A stretch of 64,000 bases of DNA from Salinigranum marinum (GCF_024228675.1 NZ_CP100461.1:1178001-1242000); one strand, 5' to 3'; counted from the first letter of the stretch, positions 41,436 to 50,732 are shown. Notes: generated by a model from the letters alone, not told the origin. Program-made: numbers and translations.

Positions 41436-42598
41436 TCGGTCAGGTTCTCGTACCCCGTCTCGGTGATCACGGCCAGGTCCTCGATGCGGACGCCCCCCAC
41501 CGAGGGATCGTACAGTCCGGGTTCGATCGTGACGACGTGTCCCGGCTTCAGCTCCTCGCCGTCGGGGCTCACCCGCGGGCGCTCGTGCACGTTGAGTCCG
41601 ACGCCGTGGCCGGTCGAGTGGATGAACCCGACCTCCGTTTCGGGATCGGACCGCAGCGTGGGATAGCCCGCCTCCTCGTAGACGTCGCAGACCACGTCGT
41701 GGACCTCCTCGCCGGTCACGCCCGGTTCGAGCGCGTCGAGCGCCGCTTGTCGCGCCGCGTCGGTCACGTCGAACCGTCGCTGGAGTTCGGCGGAGGCGTC
41801 GCCCTTCAGGAAGGTCCGCGTCATGTCCGCGTGGTACTTCGTCGCCTTCGAGCGCGGGAAGATGTCGACGATGACCGCCTCTTCGGCCCGGATCGGGCCG
41901 CTTCCGCGGTCGTGGGGATCGGCGGCGTCCGCACCGCAGGCGACGATCGTCTCGTCGAGCGCACAGCCGTGGCGCAAAAGCGTGATCTCGATCTCCTCTT
42001 TGACCCGCTCGGCTGTCAAGGTCCCGTCGTCGCCCTGGAGACGCCCGTCGGCGTCGACCGTCGCCTCCCGGAGGAGGCGTTCGGCGGCCGCCATCGCCGC
42101 CTCGTTCGCGCGCTGGGCCTCGCGGACGTGGTCGACCTCCTCGTCCGTCTTCGTCGCCCGGATTCCCGTGAGGACGTCCGTGTCGTCGGCCACGACCGTC
42201 AGGTCGGCCTCGCGGAGCGCGTCGCCGACGCCGAGCGGGAAGTCGGCCGGCACCACGACGCGCTCGACGCCGTGCTCGGCGAGGAAAGCCGCGATCGTCC
42301 GCGCCCGCCCGACGAGCGCGCCGTGGTCGGCGACCCGGTCGCGGTAGCCGTACTCGACGAACCGGGAGACGGACGCCGCACGGGACTCGGTGCGCGCCCG
42401 GCCGTACTCCAGGCTCGACACGAGCAGGTGGACGCCGCCGTCGTCGTCGCTACCGGGGAGATAGAGCGTGACGAACGAGTCCGGTGCGTCGAACCCCGAG
42501 AGGTACCGCTGGTTCGAGTCGGTCCCGTCGGCGTCGATCAGGTAGCCGTCGAAGTCGCCGCCGAGACGGCCGTCGAGGGGAGTGAGATCGCGGCTCAT
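41411..42598 (-). CDS. M24 family metallopeptidase (Xaa-Pro dipeptidase-like), 395 aa
   Basis: N-terminal creatinase-like domain (about 1-150) and C-terminal pita-bread fold. The dinuclear metal ligands can be read: Asp in VIVDIFPRS and YHADMTRTF, His in IHSTGHGVGLNVHE, Glu in TIEPGLY and Glu in RIEDLAV. It hydrolyses Xaa-Pro bonds. Normal length. Single gene. Confidence 0.95.
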   Translation of the reverse strand: MSRDLTPLDGRLGGDFDGYLIDADGTDSNQRYLSGFDAPDSFVTLYLPGSDDDGGVHLLVSSLEYGRARTESRAASVSRFVEYGYRDRVADHGALVGRARTIAAFLAEHGVERVVVPADFPLGVGDALREADLTVVADDTDVLTGIRATKTDEEVDHVREAQRANEAAMAAAERLLREATVDADGRLQGDDGTLTAERVKEEIEITLLRHGCALDETIVACGADAADPHDRGSGPIRAEEAVIVDIFPRSKATKYHADMTRTFLKGDASAELQRRFDVTDAARQAALDALEPGVTGEEVHDVVCDVYEEAGYPTLRSDPETEVGFIHSTGHGVGLNVHERPRVSPDGEELKPGHVVTIEPGLYDPSVGGVRIEDLAVITETGYENLTDYPVEFEL

Positions 42599-42692
42599 GC
42601 GGTCCGATTGGACAGCGGCGGCAAAACGGTTGTCCCCGGCGGGTACACCGACGCCGGAGACACCGACGCCGGAGCCGACGCGCCGTGAGCCG

Positions 42693-43115
42693 CTATCGGT
42701 CCGGGAACTCGCTTTTCACGACCGACACGAGACAGTCGAACTCCTCGCCGAGGTGGACGAGAAGGTCGTCGAGCGTCACGATCCCGACGAGGTCGTGGTC
42801 GGCCATCACGGGGACGCGCCGGACGCCCTGCTCGCACATCTGTCGGGCGACCGTCGCGACGCCGTCGTCGGGGTCGACGGCGAAGACGTTCGTCGAGAGG
42901 ATGTCGTTGGCGATGCACTCGTCGGGGTGACGACCCTCGGCGAGGCCCGACACCACGAGATCGCGGTCAGTGAGCAGTCCCGCGACCGTCCCTTTGGCGT
43001 CGACGACGACGACGCTTCCGACCCGTTCGTCCCGCATCACGCGGGCGATCTCCGTCACCGTCGCCTCGAGGTCGACCGTCACGACGTCTCGCCGTGCAAT
43101 CTCTCGGATCGTCAT
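42693..43115 (-). CDS. Two-CBS-domain protein, 140 aa
   Basis: Tandem CBS domains (about 7-58 and 72-125): VVTVDLEATVTEIARVMRDE with VVVDAKGTVAGLLTDRDLV, and VFAVDPDDGVATVARQMCEQ with VMADHDLVGIVTLDDLLVHL. CBS pairs bind adenosyl ligands and regulate partners in trans. Partner unknown. Minus strand between M24 and aroA. Confidence 0.9.
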   Translation of the reverse strand: MTIREIARRDVVTVDLEATVTEIARVMRDERVGSVVVVDAKGTVAGLLTDRDLVVSGLAEGRHPDECIANDILSTNVFAVDPDDGVATVARQMCEQGVRRVPVMADHDLVGIVTLDDLLVHLGEEFDCLVSVVKSEFPDR

Positions 43116-43255
43116 ACCGGACGTACGAGCGCGGGAAGTAAATCGCTGCGGTCGTGGGGTCACGTCGCACAACCGACCACAGCCCCACCACCGTCACGTG
43201 ACCCACGCCTCGCCGCGTTCGGTAGCCTTTCGTCTCCCCTCCGCGATGCCCGCGT

Positions 43256-44542
43256 ATGGACGTCTCTCTCGCTCCGTCGGCCGTGGCGGGCGACGCGCGC
43301 GCGCCGCCGTCGAAGAGCTACACACACCGTGCGATCCTCGCCGCGGGGTACAGTTCGGCGGCGACGGTCAGAGACGCGCTCGTCAGCGCCGACACGCGGG
43401 CGACGATGCGCGCGGTCGAGGCGTTCGGCGGGACGGTCGACCGCGACGGAAGCACGGCCGTCGTCGAGGGGTTCGACGGCCGGCCCGCGGTGCCCGACGA
43501 CGTCATCGACTGTGCCAACTCGGGGACGACGATGCGGCTCGTCACGGCCTGTGCCGCGCTCGGCGACGGGCTCACCGTCCTGACGGGCGACGACTCGCTC
43601 CGGTCGCGTCCACACGGCCCGCTCCTCGACGCGATCGACGGGCTGGACGGACGCGCAGAGAGCACCCGCGGCAACGGCCAGGCACCGCTCGTCGTCGGCG
43701 GCAACGTCCAGGGCGGCCACGTTTCGATTCCCGGCGACGTCTCCTCGCAGTTCATCACTGCGCTGTTGATGGCCGGCGCGGTCACCGATGCGGGGATCGA
43801 GATCGAGCTCGAAACCGAGCTCAAGTCAGCGCCGTACGTCGATATCACGGTCGAGGTCCTCGACGACTTCGGCGTCACGGTCGACCGCACCGACGCGGGG
43901 TTCTCCGTCGCCGGGGAGCAGACGTACGAGCCCGCGGGGGGCGAGTACCACGTCCCCGGTGACTTCTCCTCGATGTCGTACCTCCTGGCGGCGGGAGCCG
44001 TCGCCGGCGACGACGGCGTGACCGTCCACGGCGCGCGGCCCAGCGCCCAGGGCGACTCGGCCATCGTCTCGATCCTCGAACGGATGGGGGCCGACGTCGA
44101 CTGGGACCGCGACGCGGGCGTCATCGACGTCGCCCGCACGCCGCTCTCGGGCGTCGAGGTCGACGTCGGCGACACGCCCGACCTCCTGCCGACGATCGCC
44201 ACGCTCGGTGCCGTCGCCGATGGCGACACCCGGATCGTCAACTGCGAACACGTCCGGTACAAGGAGACCGACCGAGTGCGCGCGATGGCGAAAGAACTGA
44301 CGAAGATGGGCGCGTCCGTGACCGAAGAACACGACACGCTGACCGTCCACGGCGGCCAGACCGACCTCGTCGGGGCCGACGTCCACGGCCGGCACGACCA
44401 CCGGATCGTCATGTCGCTCGCGGTCGCGGCGCTCGTCGCCGAGGGGACGACGACCATCGCCGGCGGCGAACACGTCGACGTCTCGTTCCCCGGCTTCTTC
44501 GACGTCCTCGAAGGGCTCGGCGTGACGGTCGACCGAGCCTGA
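43256..44542 (+). CDS. aroA: 3-phosphoshikimate 1-carboxyvinyltransferase (EPSP synthase)
   Basis: Complete 428-residue enzyme. [15 protein letters not shown] near the start binds shikimate-3-phosphate; [15 protein letters not shown] with the active loop, [15 protein letters not shown], and [14 protein letters not shown] (PEP-binding Lys/Arg) near 340 follow, with [17 protein letters not shown] at the end. It catalyses the step after shikimate kinase. TATA-like sequence is not evident upstream. Confidence 0.97.
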   Translation: MDVSLAPSAVAGDARAPPSKSYTHRAILAAGYSSAATVRDALVSADTRATMRAVEAFGGTVDRDGSTAVVEGFDGRPAVPDDVIDCANSGTTMRLVTACAALGDGLTVLTGDDSLRSRPHGPLLDAIDGLDGRAESTRGNGQAPLVVGGNVQGGHVSIPGDVSSQFITALLMAGAVTDAGIEIELETELKSAPYVDITVEVLDDFGVTVDRTDAGFSVAGEQTYEPAGGEYHVPGDFSSMSYLLAAGAVAGDDGVTVHGARPSAQGDSAIVSILERMGADVDWDRDAGVIDVARTPLSGVEVDVGDTPDLLPTIATLGAVADGDTRIVNCEHVRYKETDRVRAMAKELTKMGASVTEEHDTLTVHGGQTDLVGADVHGRHDHRIVMSLAVAALVAEGTTTIAGGEHVDVSFPGFFDVLEGLGVTVDRA

Positions 44543-44654
44543 CACCGGGAGCGGCCTCCTGACGCCCGACGGTTCGCCCGATCGGCGGCTGGGTGCGACC
44601 GCGCGAGGCGTGTGAGCGACCTCCGGCGTGCGTCTGTCTCTCCTGCTCACGGCT

Positions 44655-44664
44655 GATTTATATC
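44655..44664 (+). promoter_or_regulatory. TATA box of the beta-helix lipoprotein gene
   Basis: GATTTATATC lies 22 bases before the ATG at 44687, an arrangement consistent with leaderless transcription. Confidence 0.7.
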
Positions 44665-44686
44665 GACTCACGGCCATGTACGCCTG

Positions 44687-46051
44687 ATGGAACGGTCCCG
44701 GAACCCGGACGGACGCGCCACGGCTCAGCCGTCGCGCCGCCGGTTCCTCACCCGTGTGGGCGGGGTCGCGGCCGTGGGACTGTTCGCCGGCTGTAGCGGC
44801 CGGCGGGCGGACCAGCCCGCGCCGGAGTCCGAGACGCCGTCACCGACGCCGACGCCGACGCCGTCACCGACGCCGACGCCGACGCCGACGGGGCTGACGG
44901 GGACGTACTTCGTCGATCCCGTGGACGGCCGGAACGATCAGTCGGGAGGGAGCCCCGAGACGGCATTCCGTGACCTCCAGCCGCTGACCGCCGGCGGGCG
45001 CGTGACGCTCCGCCCCGGCGACGTGGTCAAACTCCGTGCGACCGCACCGATCGTCCTCGAAGACAGCGTCGACTTCTTCCGCGTTACGGGCACGAAGACG
45101 GCACCGATCGTCGTCGAGCCGTACGGCGACGGCCGGCCGCTGATCGACGCCAGCGGCGCGGGATCGTCCGCGATCCGCATGGAGGGCGCCCAGTACATGA
45201 CGCTTCGCGGCTTCGACCTCGCGAACGCCGACAACGACGGAATCCGGGTCCCCGGCGTCGCAAAGGGCGATCAGCCGGCGATCGGCTGCGTGTTCGAGGA
45301 CCTCGAGATCCACCACTACGGGCAGGGCGACGCGACCGAGGGCAACGGGATCGGCTTCTACCGTGACTCGTACGATCACGTCGTCCGGGACGTCGTCTGC
45401 CACCACGGGAGCGTCGACGGCAACTCCGACGGCTTCTACATCGGCGGGCAGAACCGGCGGTTCAGCGGCGGCCACCGCTTCGAGCGCTGCGTCGCCCACC
45501 ACAACGCCGACGACGGCTTCGACTTCTTCAGATGTGACCCCGACCGGCCGAGCGTCCTCGTCGACTGCCTCGCCCACTCGAACGGGAGCGACGGCGAGGG
45601 GGCGGTCGGCGACGGCAACGGCTTCAAGATGGGTGGGGGGTGGCGAACCGGGGGTAACCAGGTCGTCCGGGCCGTCGCGTTCGGCAACGACGCGATCGGC
45701 TTCGACTGCAACGGCGCGTCGGCGGCGAACTCGTTCGACAACTGCACCGCCTACGACAACGGCACGTACGGCTTCGAGTTCACCGGCGACACCGAACCCG
45801 ACCACGTCGTCCGCAACTGCATCGCCTTCGCCAACGGGGAGGGCCCGGCGAACCTGCTGTACAACGCCCGCTCGACGGCCAACACGTGGGACCTCGACAT
45901 CGACGACCCGCTGTTCGCGAGCGTCGCGACGGATCACGACCTGTTCCTCCACCTCCGGCAGGGGTCGCCGTGCATCGACGCCGGCGTCGACGTCGGCGTC
46001 GCCTACGTGGGTGACGCGCCGGATCTCGGGGCGTTCGAGTTCGACGGCTGA
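44687..46051 (+). CDS. Tat-exported beta-helix lipoprotein, polysaccharide lyase family 9-like, 454 aa
   Basis: Twin-arginine signal (RRRFLTRVGG, residues 17-26) combined with a lipobox ending at Cys36 (FAGC). A Ser/Pro/Thr tether built from PTPTP repeats (about 47-68) follows, then a right-handed beta-helix. The segments NADDGFDFF and DGNGFKMGGG resemble the conserved calcium-site and core strands of family 9 pectate lyases. If active it would cleave polyuronides at the cell surface, but catalytic Lys placement was not verified. The beta-solenoid gene follows after 181 bases. Confidence 0.85.
   Translation: MERSRNPDGRATAQPSRRRFLTRVGGVAAVGLFAGCSGRRADQPAPESETPSPTPTPTPSPTPTPTPTGLTGTYFVDPVDGRNDQSGGSPETAFRDLQPLTAGGRVTLRPGDVVKLRATAPIVLEDSVDFFRVTGTKTAPIVVEPYGDGRPLIDASGAGSSAIRMEGAQYMTLRGFDLANADNDGIRVPGVAKGDQPAIGCVFEDLEIHHYGQGDATEGNGIGFYRDSYDHVVRDVVCHHGSVDGNSDGFYIGGQNRRFSGGHRFERCVAHHNADDGFDFFRCDPDRPSVLVDCLAHSNGSDGEGAVGDGNGFKMGGGWRTGGNQVVRAVAFGNDAIGFDCNGASAANSFDNCTAYDNGTYGFEFTGDTEPDHVVRNCIAFANGEGPANLLYNARSTANTWDLDIDDPLFASVATDHDLFLHLRQGSPCIDAGVDVGVAYVGDAPDLGAFEFDG
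44837..44890. repeat. Hexanucleotide-type repeat (CCGACG) coding the PTPTP tether
   Basis: About nine CCGACG-like units, interrupted twice by CCGTCA, encode the Ser/Pro/Thr tether of the lipoprotein. A variable copy number would alter tether length without changing frame. Confidence 0.8.
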
Positions 46052-46121
46052 ACCTCGGTCGGGCTCGGGTTCGGTCGGTTCTGGGCGCACGTCCAGCGCG
46101 ACGGCGAACGGTGTGGGATAG

Positions 46122-46130
46122 ATTTATGTT
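46122..46130 (+). promoter_or_regulatory. TATA-like box upstream of the beta-solenoid membrane protein
   Basis: ATTTATGTT sits about 103 bases before the GTG at 46233, leaving a predicted leader near 80 bases, long for a haloarchaeon. The leader includes the GGAGG at 46220-46224. Confidence 0.5.
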
Positions 46131-46219
46131 TGAGGGCCAAAGCTTGTCGTTTGACTACCGTGTCGCCAGCTGCTGGGAGGGGACGGTGGACCGAGAGACC
46201 GGCCGAACGCCGACCGACC

Positions 46220-46224
46220 GGAGG
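46220..46224 (+). promoter_or_regulatory. Shine-Dalgarno element deciding the 46233 start
   Basis: GGAGG with 8 bases to the GTG at 46233. Strong SD elements are uncommon in haloarchaea, and this one supports the GTG (MSADDRNRC) as start. Confidence 0.6.
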
Positions 46225-46232
46225 CATCGATC

Positions 46233-49200
46233 GTGAGTGCTGACGATCGGAACCGGTGTGCGTACGCGCTCGCCGTCGACGCGTGGAACGACCGTCACGG
46301 GAGCGACGTCGCGGTGGAGCCCCGGTTCCTCAACGACGGGTCGTGGCACTGTCACCGACGGACTCGCCCGGACGACGACTACTGCTTATTCCACGACCAC
46401 CGCGCCGAGACGAGCGTCGAGAGCCGACGCCCGGCGGGCGAGGTCGCACACGACCTGCTCAACGGCGAAACCGACGACCGGCCGTGGAACGAGGGGGAAC
46501 CGGACGGGCTGTGGGAGGTGCCGGCGGCGTTCCCCCGCGACGAGTACAAACACCGACAGAAGCAGTTCATCGGGGCCTCTCTCGGACCGGTTCGGCTGTC
46601 GAACGAGCGGATCGACGCGATGGACGCGTACCCGGTGGATCTGCGGTGTGTCCGCGTCGAGACGCTCGATCTCCGCAACGCGCGGGTCGGGCACGAACTC
46701 CGGCTGTCGGGGGTCGCACAGACGGACGAGTCGGGCGCTGTGGCGCTCGACCGGGCACGGATCGAGGCCTCGCTCGACCTCGACGGCGCGGTCGTCGCTG
46801 GAGACGCCTCGCTGGATAACGCGACGGTCACTGGCGACGTGTCGCTTGACCGTGTGACGGTCGCCGGCGACGTCACGGCCGCCAGGCTGACCACGCACGG
46901 GACGGTCGAGATGACAGACGCGAACGTGACGGGCGGCGTGTTGATCGAAGACGCGACCGTCGGTGAGACGCTCACCCTCGACGGCACCGAGGTCGCCGAA
47001 CTCGCCGCACTCGACCGGACCGACACCGGGGCACACGTAACGCTCGATGGCATGTCGGTCGGTCGTGGCGTGTCGCTGAGGGACGCGAGGGTGGGCGAGG
47101 GCGTGAGCTTCGATCGGTTGGCGGTTCGACGAGGCGTCTCCTTCGCCGGTACCGAGGTGGGGACACGCGTCGTGTCAGGGAGTGGAGAGATCGGTGACAA
47201 CGTGATTCTCGACGGCGTCACCCTCGGAACCTTCCTCGTGTTCGAGGACATCTCCGTTGGCGGTGACGTGCGCTGTCAGGGACTGGAAGCCGGGCAGGGC
47301 GTGACCTGCACCGACGGGGTGGTCGAGGGAGACGTCGACCTGCGAATGGCCACCGTCGACGGGCACGTCGACGGCAACCGGACCGAGATCGGGGGAACGC
47401 TCGACTGCCACCACGCGGCAGTCGAACTCCTCTCGATCGGGGGCGCCGACGTGGGCGGTGACGCCGCCCTCGGCGATGTCGACGCCGACGGGCTCCAGGC
47501 CGAGGCGGTTACTGTTCGCGGGCGGGTCGACCTCGACACCGCAAACATCAGAGGGCTGGTCGAACTCAATGGAGCGGACGTGGCCGACTCGGTGTCGCTG
47601 ATCTCGACGACCGTCGATGGACAGATCGAGCTTGCGGACGCGTCCGTGGACGACGACGTCGAACTGATCAGTACCGACGTCGACGGAGGAGTCAAGCTCG
47701 ATGACGCCGCCGTTGGCGGGGACGTCAGCACCTCCGTGACCAGCGTGACGAACTACATCAGGCTCGAAGACGCCGAGATCGCGGGCGAGGTCTCGGTATC
47801 CAACAGCGATGTGGAGGGCGTGTTCATGCGGGGCACCGATGTCGACGGCGACGTGGCGCTCGCGAACGCGACCGTCGACGACCGCGTCTTCTTCGTCGGC
47901 GGGTCGGCCGGCGGATCGGTGATCGTTGACGGATCGACCGTCGGGGGCCGCATCGCGGTCACCCGAGATCCGGAGACGGGAGCGACGGCGCGTGTCGGCG
48001 GCCGACTCGCCGTCGAGGAGACGACTGCTGCGAGCGTCGTCGTCGGATGTGAACTCGCCCATCCGGCCGTCGAAGCGGTCTCGCTCCGCGGGTCGACCGT
48101 CGACAGTGGCTCCCTCCAGGCCGCCGCGGGCAGATCGGCCGAGGTCGTCTACGACTTCGACCGGACGACGATCGGCGACGTCGACATCGCCGCAGACGCC
48201 CCGAACCCGTTCGCACACGCCCGGTTTCTCGAGACTTCCTTCGCCGGGTTCGTGTTCAGCAGCAAGCGCGAGCAGTTCCGCGACACGGACTGGATGGTCC
48301 ACCAGCCGCGCAGCGGGGGGTACAGGGCAATCGGAGCCGTGACACAGACGGTCTCGTTCGACGGCGAGGCGGCCGGCGACGACACCGGGCCACAGGTCGT
48401 CTTCGACGCCGCGAGCGACCTCGCGGCGTCGCTCGTGGACTGTCTCGTCGCCGAGTCCGTCGACCACGGTTCGGCGGAAGACCGGTCGCTCGTGGAGCTC
48501 GTCGAACGGTACGAACACCGGGTAGCGGGTACCGACCGTCTCCTCGCGTATCTCGACCGAGCGTACGAACCGGTCGACGTGCCGGACCGCAGAGCGCAGG
48601 GAGACCCCATCACGTGGCTGTTCGACCGGGTGCGAGCGGTCACTCCTCCTTCAGTCAGCCGCTCGGCTCCGATCAGGGGGAGTCTCGACGAGGTCGAGCG
48701 GTGCGCGGCCGCCGTTCGAGAGGCACTCGACGACGACGAGATACGGCGGGCACTGGCGACCGACGGCGTCGACTCTCGGGCCGCGACCGAACTGGTACAC
48801 AGGACCGAAGCCGCGATCGCGCGCGACCTCGCCGATCCAGACGCCGTCCGCGGAACGGACAACCAACTAGAGTCGACGTACGCGAAGGCGAAAAACGGCG
48901 CGAGCGATGCGGGCGACGAGACGGCCGCGGGGAACTTCTTTCAGAAGGAAGCCGCCTACGCTCGTCGCCAACACTGGAACCGGGCACTCGGACGGATCGA
49001 AAGCGACTCCGGACCGGTCGAAGCCGGGCTCGACTGGCTCGGCAACGTCTTTCTCTGGGCGACGATGGGTTACGGTGAACGGCCGCTGCGTGTCCTCGGC
49101 TTTGCGGCCTCAATCGTGGTGGCGTTTGCGATGTTCTTCTGGGCCGCGCAAGCGGTCGGGGGCGTGGCGCCGTTTGCCGGGTCGGGGGTGCTCGGCTATC

Positions 49201-49355
49201 TCTCGGGCAGCCTCGGCCTGTTCGTCACGCTCGTCATCACACAGCCGGAGATCCAGAACGACTGGATTCGGCTCGCCGCCCAGTTGGAGGGGTTTCTCGG
49301 CGTGTTCGTCGTCGGGATGTTCGTCGTCGCGGTCACGCGTGCGATCCACCGCTGA
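46233..49355 (+). CDS. 1,040-aa beta-solenoid membrane protein with degenerate channel-like C-terminus
   Basis: N-terminal Cys/His cluster (C9, C40-H41, C51-x2-H54) with a spaced pattern resembling small zinc modules in haloarchaeal pentapeptide proteins. From about 115 to 650 runs a continuous array of roughly ten-residue units of the type GDVSLDxATV, about 45-50 of them, closer to a bactofilin/polymerising beta-solenoid than to canonical A(D/N)LXX pentapeptides. A helical region (about 700-945) includes YAKAKNGASDAGDETAAGNF, as in pentapeptide-linked channels. Two membrane helices (about 953-976 and 1012-1036) flank a pore-like stretch without the TxGYG filter. No signal peptide, so the solenoid is probably cytoplasmic. 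Function unknown. Confidence 0.85.
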   Translation: MSADDRNRCAYALAVDAWNDRHGSDVAVEPRFLNDGSWHCHRRTRPDDDYCLFHDHRAETSVESRRPAGEVAHDLLNGETDDRPWNEGEPDGLWEVPAAFPRDEYKHRQKQFIGASLGPVRLSNERIDAMDAYPVDLRCVRVETLDLRNARVGHELRLSGVAQTDESGAVALDRARIEASLDLDGAVVAGDASLDNATVTGDVSLDRVTVAGDVTAARLTTHGTVEMTDANVTGGVLIEDATVGETLTLDGTEVAELAALDRTDTGAHVTLDGMSVGRGVSLRDARVGEGVSFDRLAVRRGVSFAGTEVGTRVVSGSGEIGDNVILDGVTLGTFLVFEDISVGGDVRCQGLEAGQGVTCTDGVVEGDVDLRMATVDGHVDGNRTEIGGTLDCHHAAVELLSIGGADVGGDAALGDVDADGLQAEAVTVRGRVDLDTANIRGLVELNGADVADSVSLISTTVDGQIELADASVDDDVELISTDVDGGVKLDDAAVGGDVSTSVTSVTNYIRLEDAEIAGEVSVSNSDVEGVFMRGTDVDGDVALANATVDDRVFFVGGSAGGSVIVDGSTVGGRIAVTRDPETGATARVGGRLAVEETTAASVVVGCELAHPAVEAVSLRGSTVDSGSLQAAAGRSAEVVYDFDRTTIGDVDIAADAPNPFAHARFLETSFAGFVFSSKREQFRDTDWMVHQPRSGGYRAIGAVTQTVSFDGEAAGDDTGPQVVFDAASDLAASLVDCLVAESVDHGSAEDRSLVELVERYEHRVAGTDRLLAYLDRAYEPVDVPDRRAQGDPITWLFDRVRAVTPPSVSRSAPIRGSLDEVERCAAAVREALDDDEIRRALATDGVDSRAATELVHRTEAAIARDLADPDAVRGTDNQLESTYAKAKNGASDAGDETAAGNFFQKEAAYARRQHWNRALGRIESDSGPVEAGLDWLGNVFLWATMGYGERPLRVLGFAASIVVAFAMFFWAAQAVGGVAPFAGSGVLGYLSGSLGLFVTLVITQPEIQNDWIRLAAQLEGFLGVFVVGMFVVAVTRAIHR

Positions 49356-49486
49356 CCGGCGACGGTCCAGCGCCCGATCGCGGTGACGGAGTCGCAGTTC
49401 ACCCTACCGGGTCGGAGATCCGTCGACTCCGGCGTCCGCCGGTGTGCGCCGGACGGCGAAGCCGCCGAGTCGAACCCGCACGGCCG

Positions 49487-50278
49487 TCAGTCCGACTCGA
49501 CTTCTGCCGGCGCCGCGTGCGAGCCGAACTCGACGACAGTGCCGTCGTGCCGGCAGGTCTCGAGCGCGTGTTTCGCCATCATGCCGGCCTCGTGTGCGGT
49601 CGCGCCGACCCCGACGCCGACTTTCAGTTCGACGCCGACGCTCTCCTCGACGTGCTCGATCGCGGTGTGATACGCCTCGGTCGACAGCGCCGGACAGGCC
49701 GCGATGATGTTGTCCCCTCCCACGAAAAACGAGAGCGCGCCGTGCGCCTCGCGCATGTAGCGCATCAGCGCCGCGTACCCCTGTTCGATCTCGATGAACG
49801 AGTCGAACTCGTTGAGCTGGTCCGTGTACTTCTCCGTGGCGTCGTTGACGTCGAAGTGCGCGATCCGGACGTCGTCGTCGCGCCGGGCCGACGCCTCGAT
49901 CGGCGCGCCTTTCAGGACCTGCCGGCGGTTGCCGTCCTGTGCGCTCCCCATCCGCTGGAGTCGCTCGGTGGCGCGTTCGAGTGCGACCGCAGGCACCTCG
50001 TCGACCCCGATCCCGAGACTCACCGTCACGGGATACCGGTTCCCGATCGACTCCTGAAGGAGGGCGTGGTCCTCGGAGGTCAGGCCGTTCGTGACCGCGA
50101 TCATGTTGTCGAAGCGCGTGAAGAAGACGTAGCCGTCGCGCGCGCCGACGAAGTTCGCGAGATCGGCGAACAGCCGCGACTGCATCGTCTGCAGGTCCAT
50201 CTCCCGGCGGGGTTCGGGAGTGACCGTCCACGGGCCGTAGTTGTCGATCTGGACGAGAGTCAGCTGCGTGTTCGTCAC
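49487..50278 (-). CDS. gch3: GTP cyclohydrolase III (archaeal, riboflavin/F420 pathway)
   Basis: Archaeal GTP cyclohydrolase (also arfA), which opens the imidazole ring of GTP to give the formamido-pyrimidine first intermediate. It starts at GTG 50278 (TNTQLTLVQIDNYGPWTVTP). Signatures: DLQTMQSRLFADLANFVGAR, TRFDNMIAVTNGL, and the second GGDN motif (FFVGGDNIIAACP), a tandem GGDEF/palm-like fold. 263 residues. Confidence 0.95.
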   Translation of the reverse strand: MTNTQLTLVQIDNYGPWTVTPEPRREMDLQTMQSRLFADLANFVGARDGYVFFTRFDNMIAVTNGLTSEDHALLQESIGNRYPVTVSLGIGVDEVPAVALERATERLQRMGSAQDGNRRQVLKGAPIEASARRDDDVRIAHFDVNDATEKYTDQLNEFDSFIEIEQGYAALMRYMREAHGALSFFVGGDNIIAACPALSTEAYHTAIEHVEESVGVELKVGVGVGATAHEAGMMAKHALETCRHDGTVVEFGSHAAPAEVESD

Positions 50279-50376
50279 ACCCGCACCCAAGGAGGGCGGG
50301 AATATGCCTCCTTTGGTTTACGTCACGATCGTGAGGCACCCATCACAGTTGTGAGACGCGGGTGGCGCCCGAACTG

Positions 50377-50652
50377 TCAGTAGCTCGTTGCGTCTCCCGT
50401 CCGATCCCGCACGTACGCGACGCCCACGACGAGGACGAACCACGTGACGAGCCACAGGAACGCCCAGGTGAAGACGATCGCCGTCGTCGACAACAGCGGA
50501 ACCGCCATCGCGACCGCGACGACGACCGAGTAGCCGAAAGTGAGAACGACGACCGTCAGCCCCAACCCGACGGCACCGCAGGCGGCCCCCTCGACACGAC
50601 CGACCGTCGGCCACTCCTCCGTCTGCCCGTGTGTCCCCCCGTGCCCGTTCAT
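50377..50652 (-). CDS. Small two-helix membrane protein, 91 aa
   Basis: His/Gly-rich N-terminus (MNGHGGTHGQTEEWPTV), then hydrophobic segments GAVGLGLTVVVLTFGYSVVV and TTAIVFTWAFLWLVTWFVLV with a basic tail. Function unknown. Divergent from the HAD gene; AT-rich sequence (GTAACATTACTTAACCG) at about 50668-50684 likely holds both promoters. Confidence 0.7.
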   Translation of the reverse strand: MNGHGGTHGQTEEWPTVGRVEGAACGAVGLGLTVVVLTFGYSVVVAVAMAVPLLSTTAIVFTWAFLWLVTWFVLVVGVAYVRDRTGDATSY

Positions 50653-50732
50653 GTGTATTGATACCACGTAACATTACTTAACCGTATCCCCGACCGCGAC
50701 ATTGAACCACATCGCGTCCTTCTCCCCCGGTG

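Noticed and set aside
41051-42688. 545-codon plus frame antisense to the M24 peptidase
   Set aside because: The minus-strand gene has complete catalytic motifs; the plus frame shows only Arg/Val/Asp-rich shadow sequence.
50279-50290. A TTG start giving four extra residues (MGAG) for gch3
   Set aside because: The GTG at 50278 gives the conserved N-terminus, and TTG starts are rare here.
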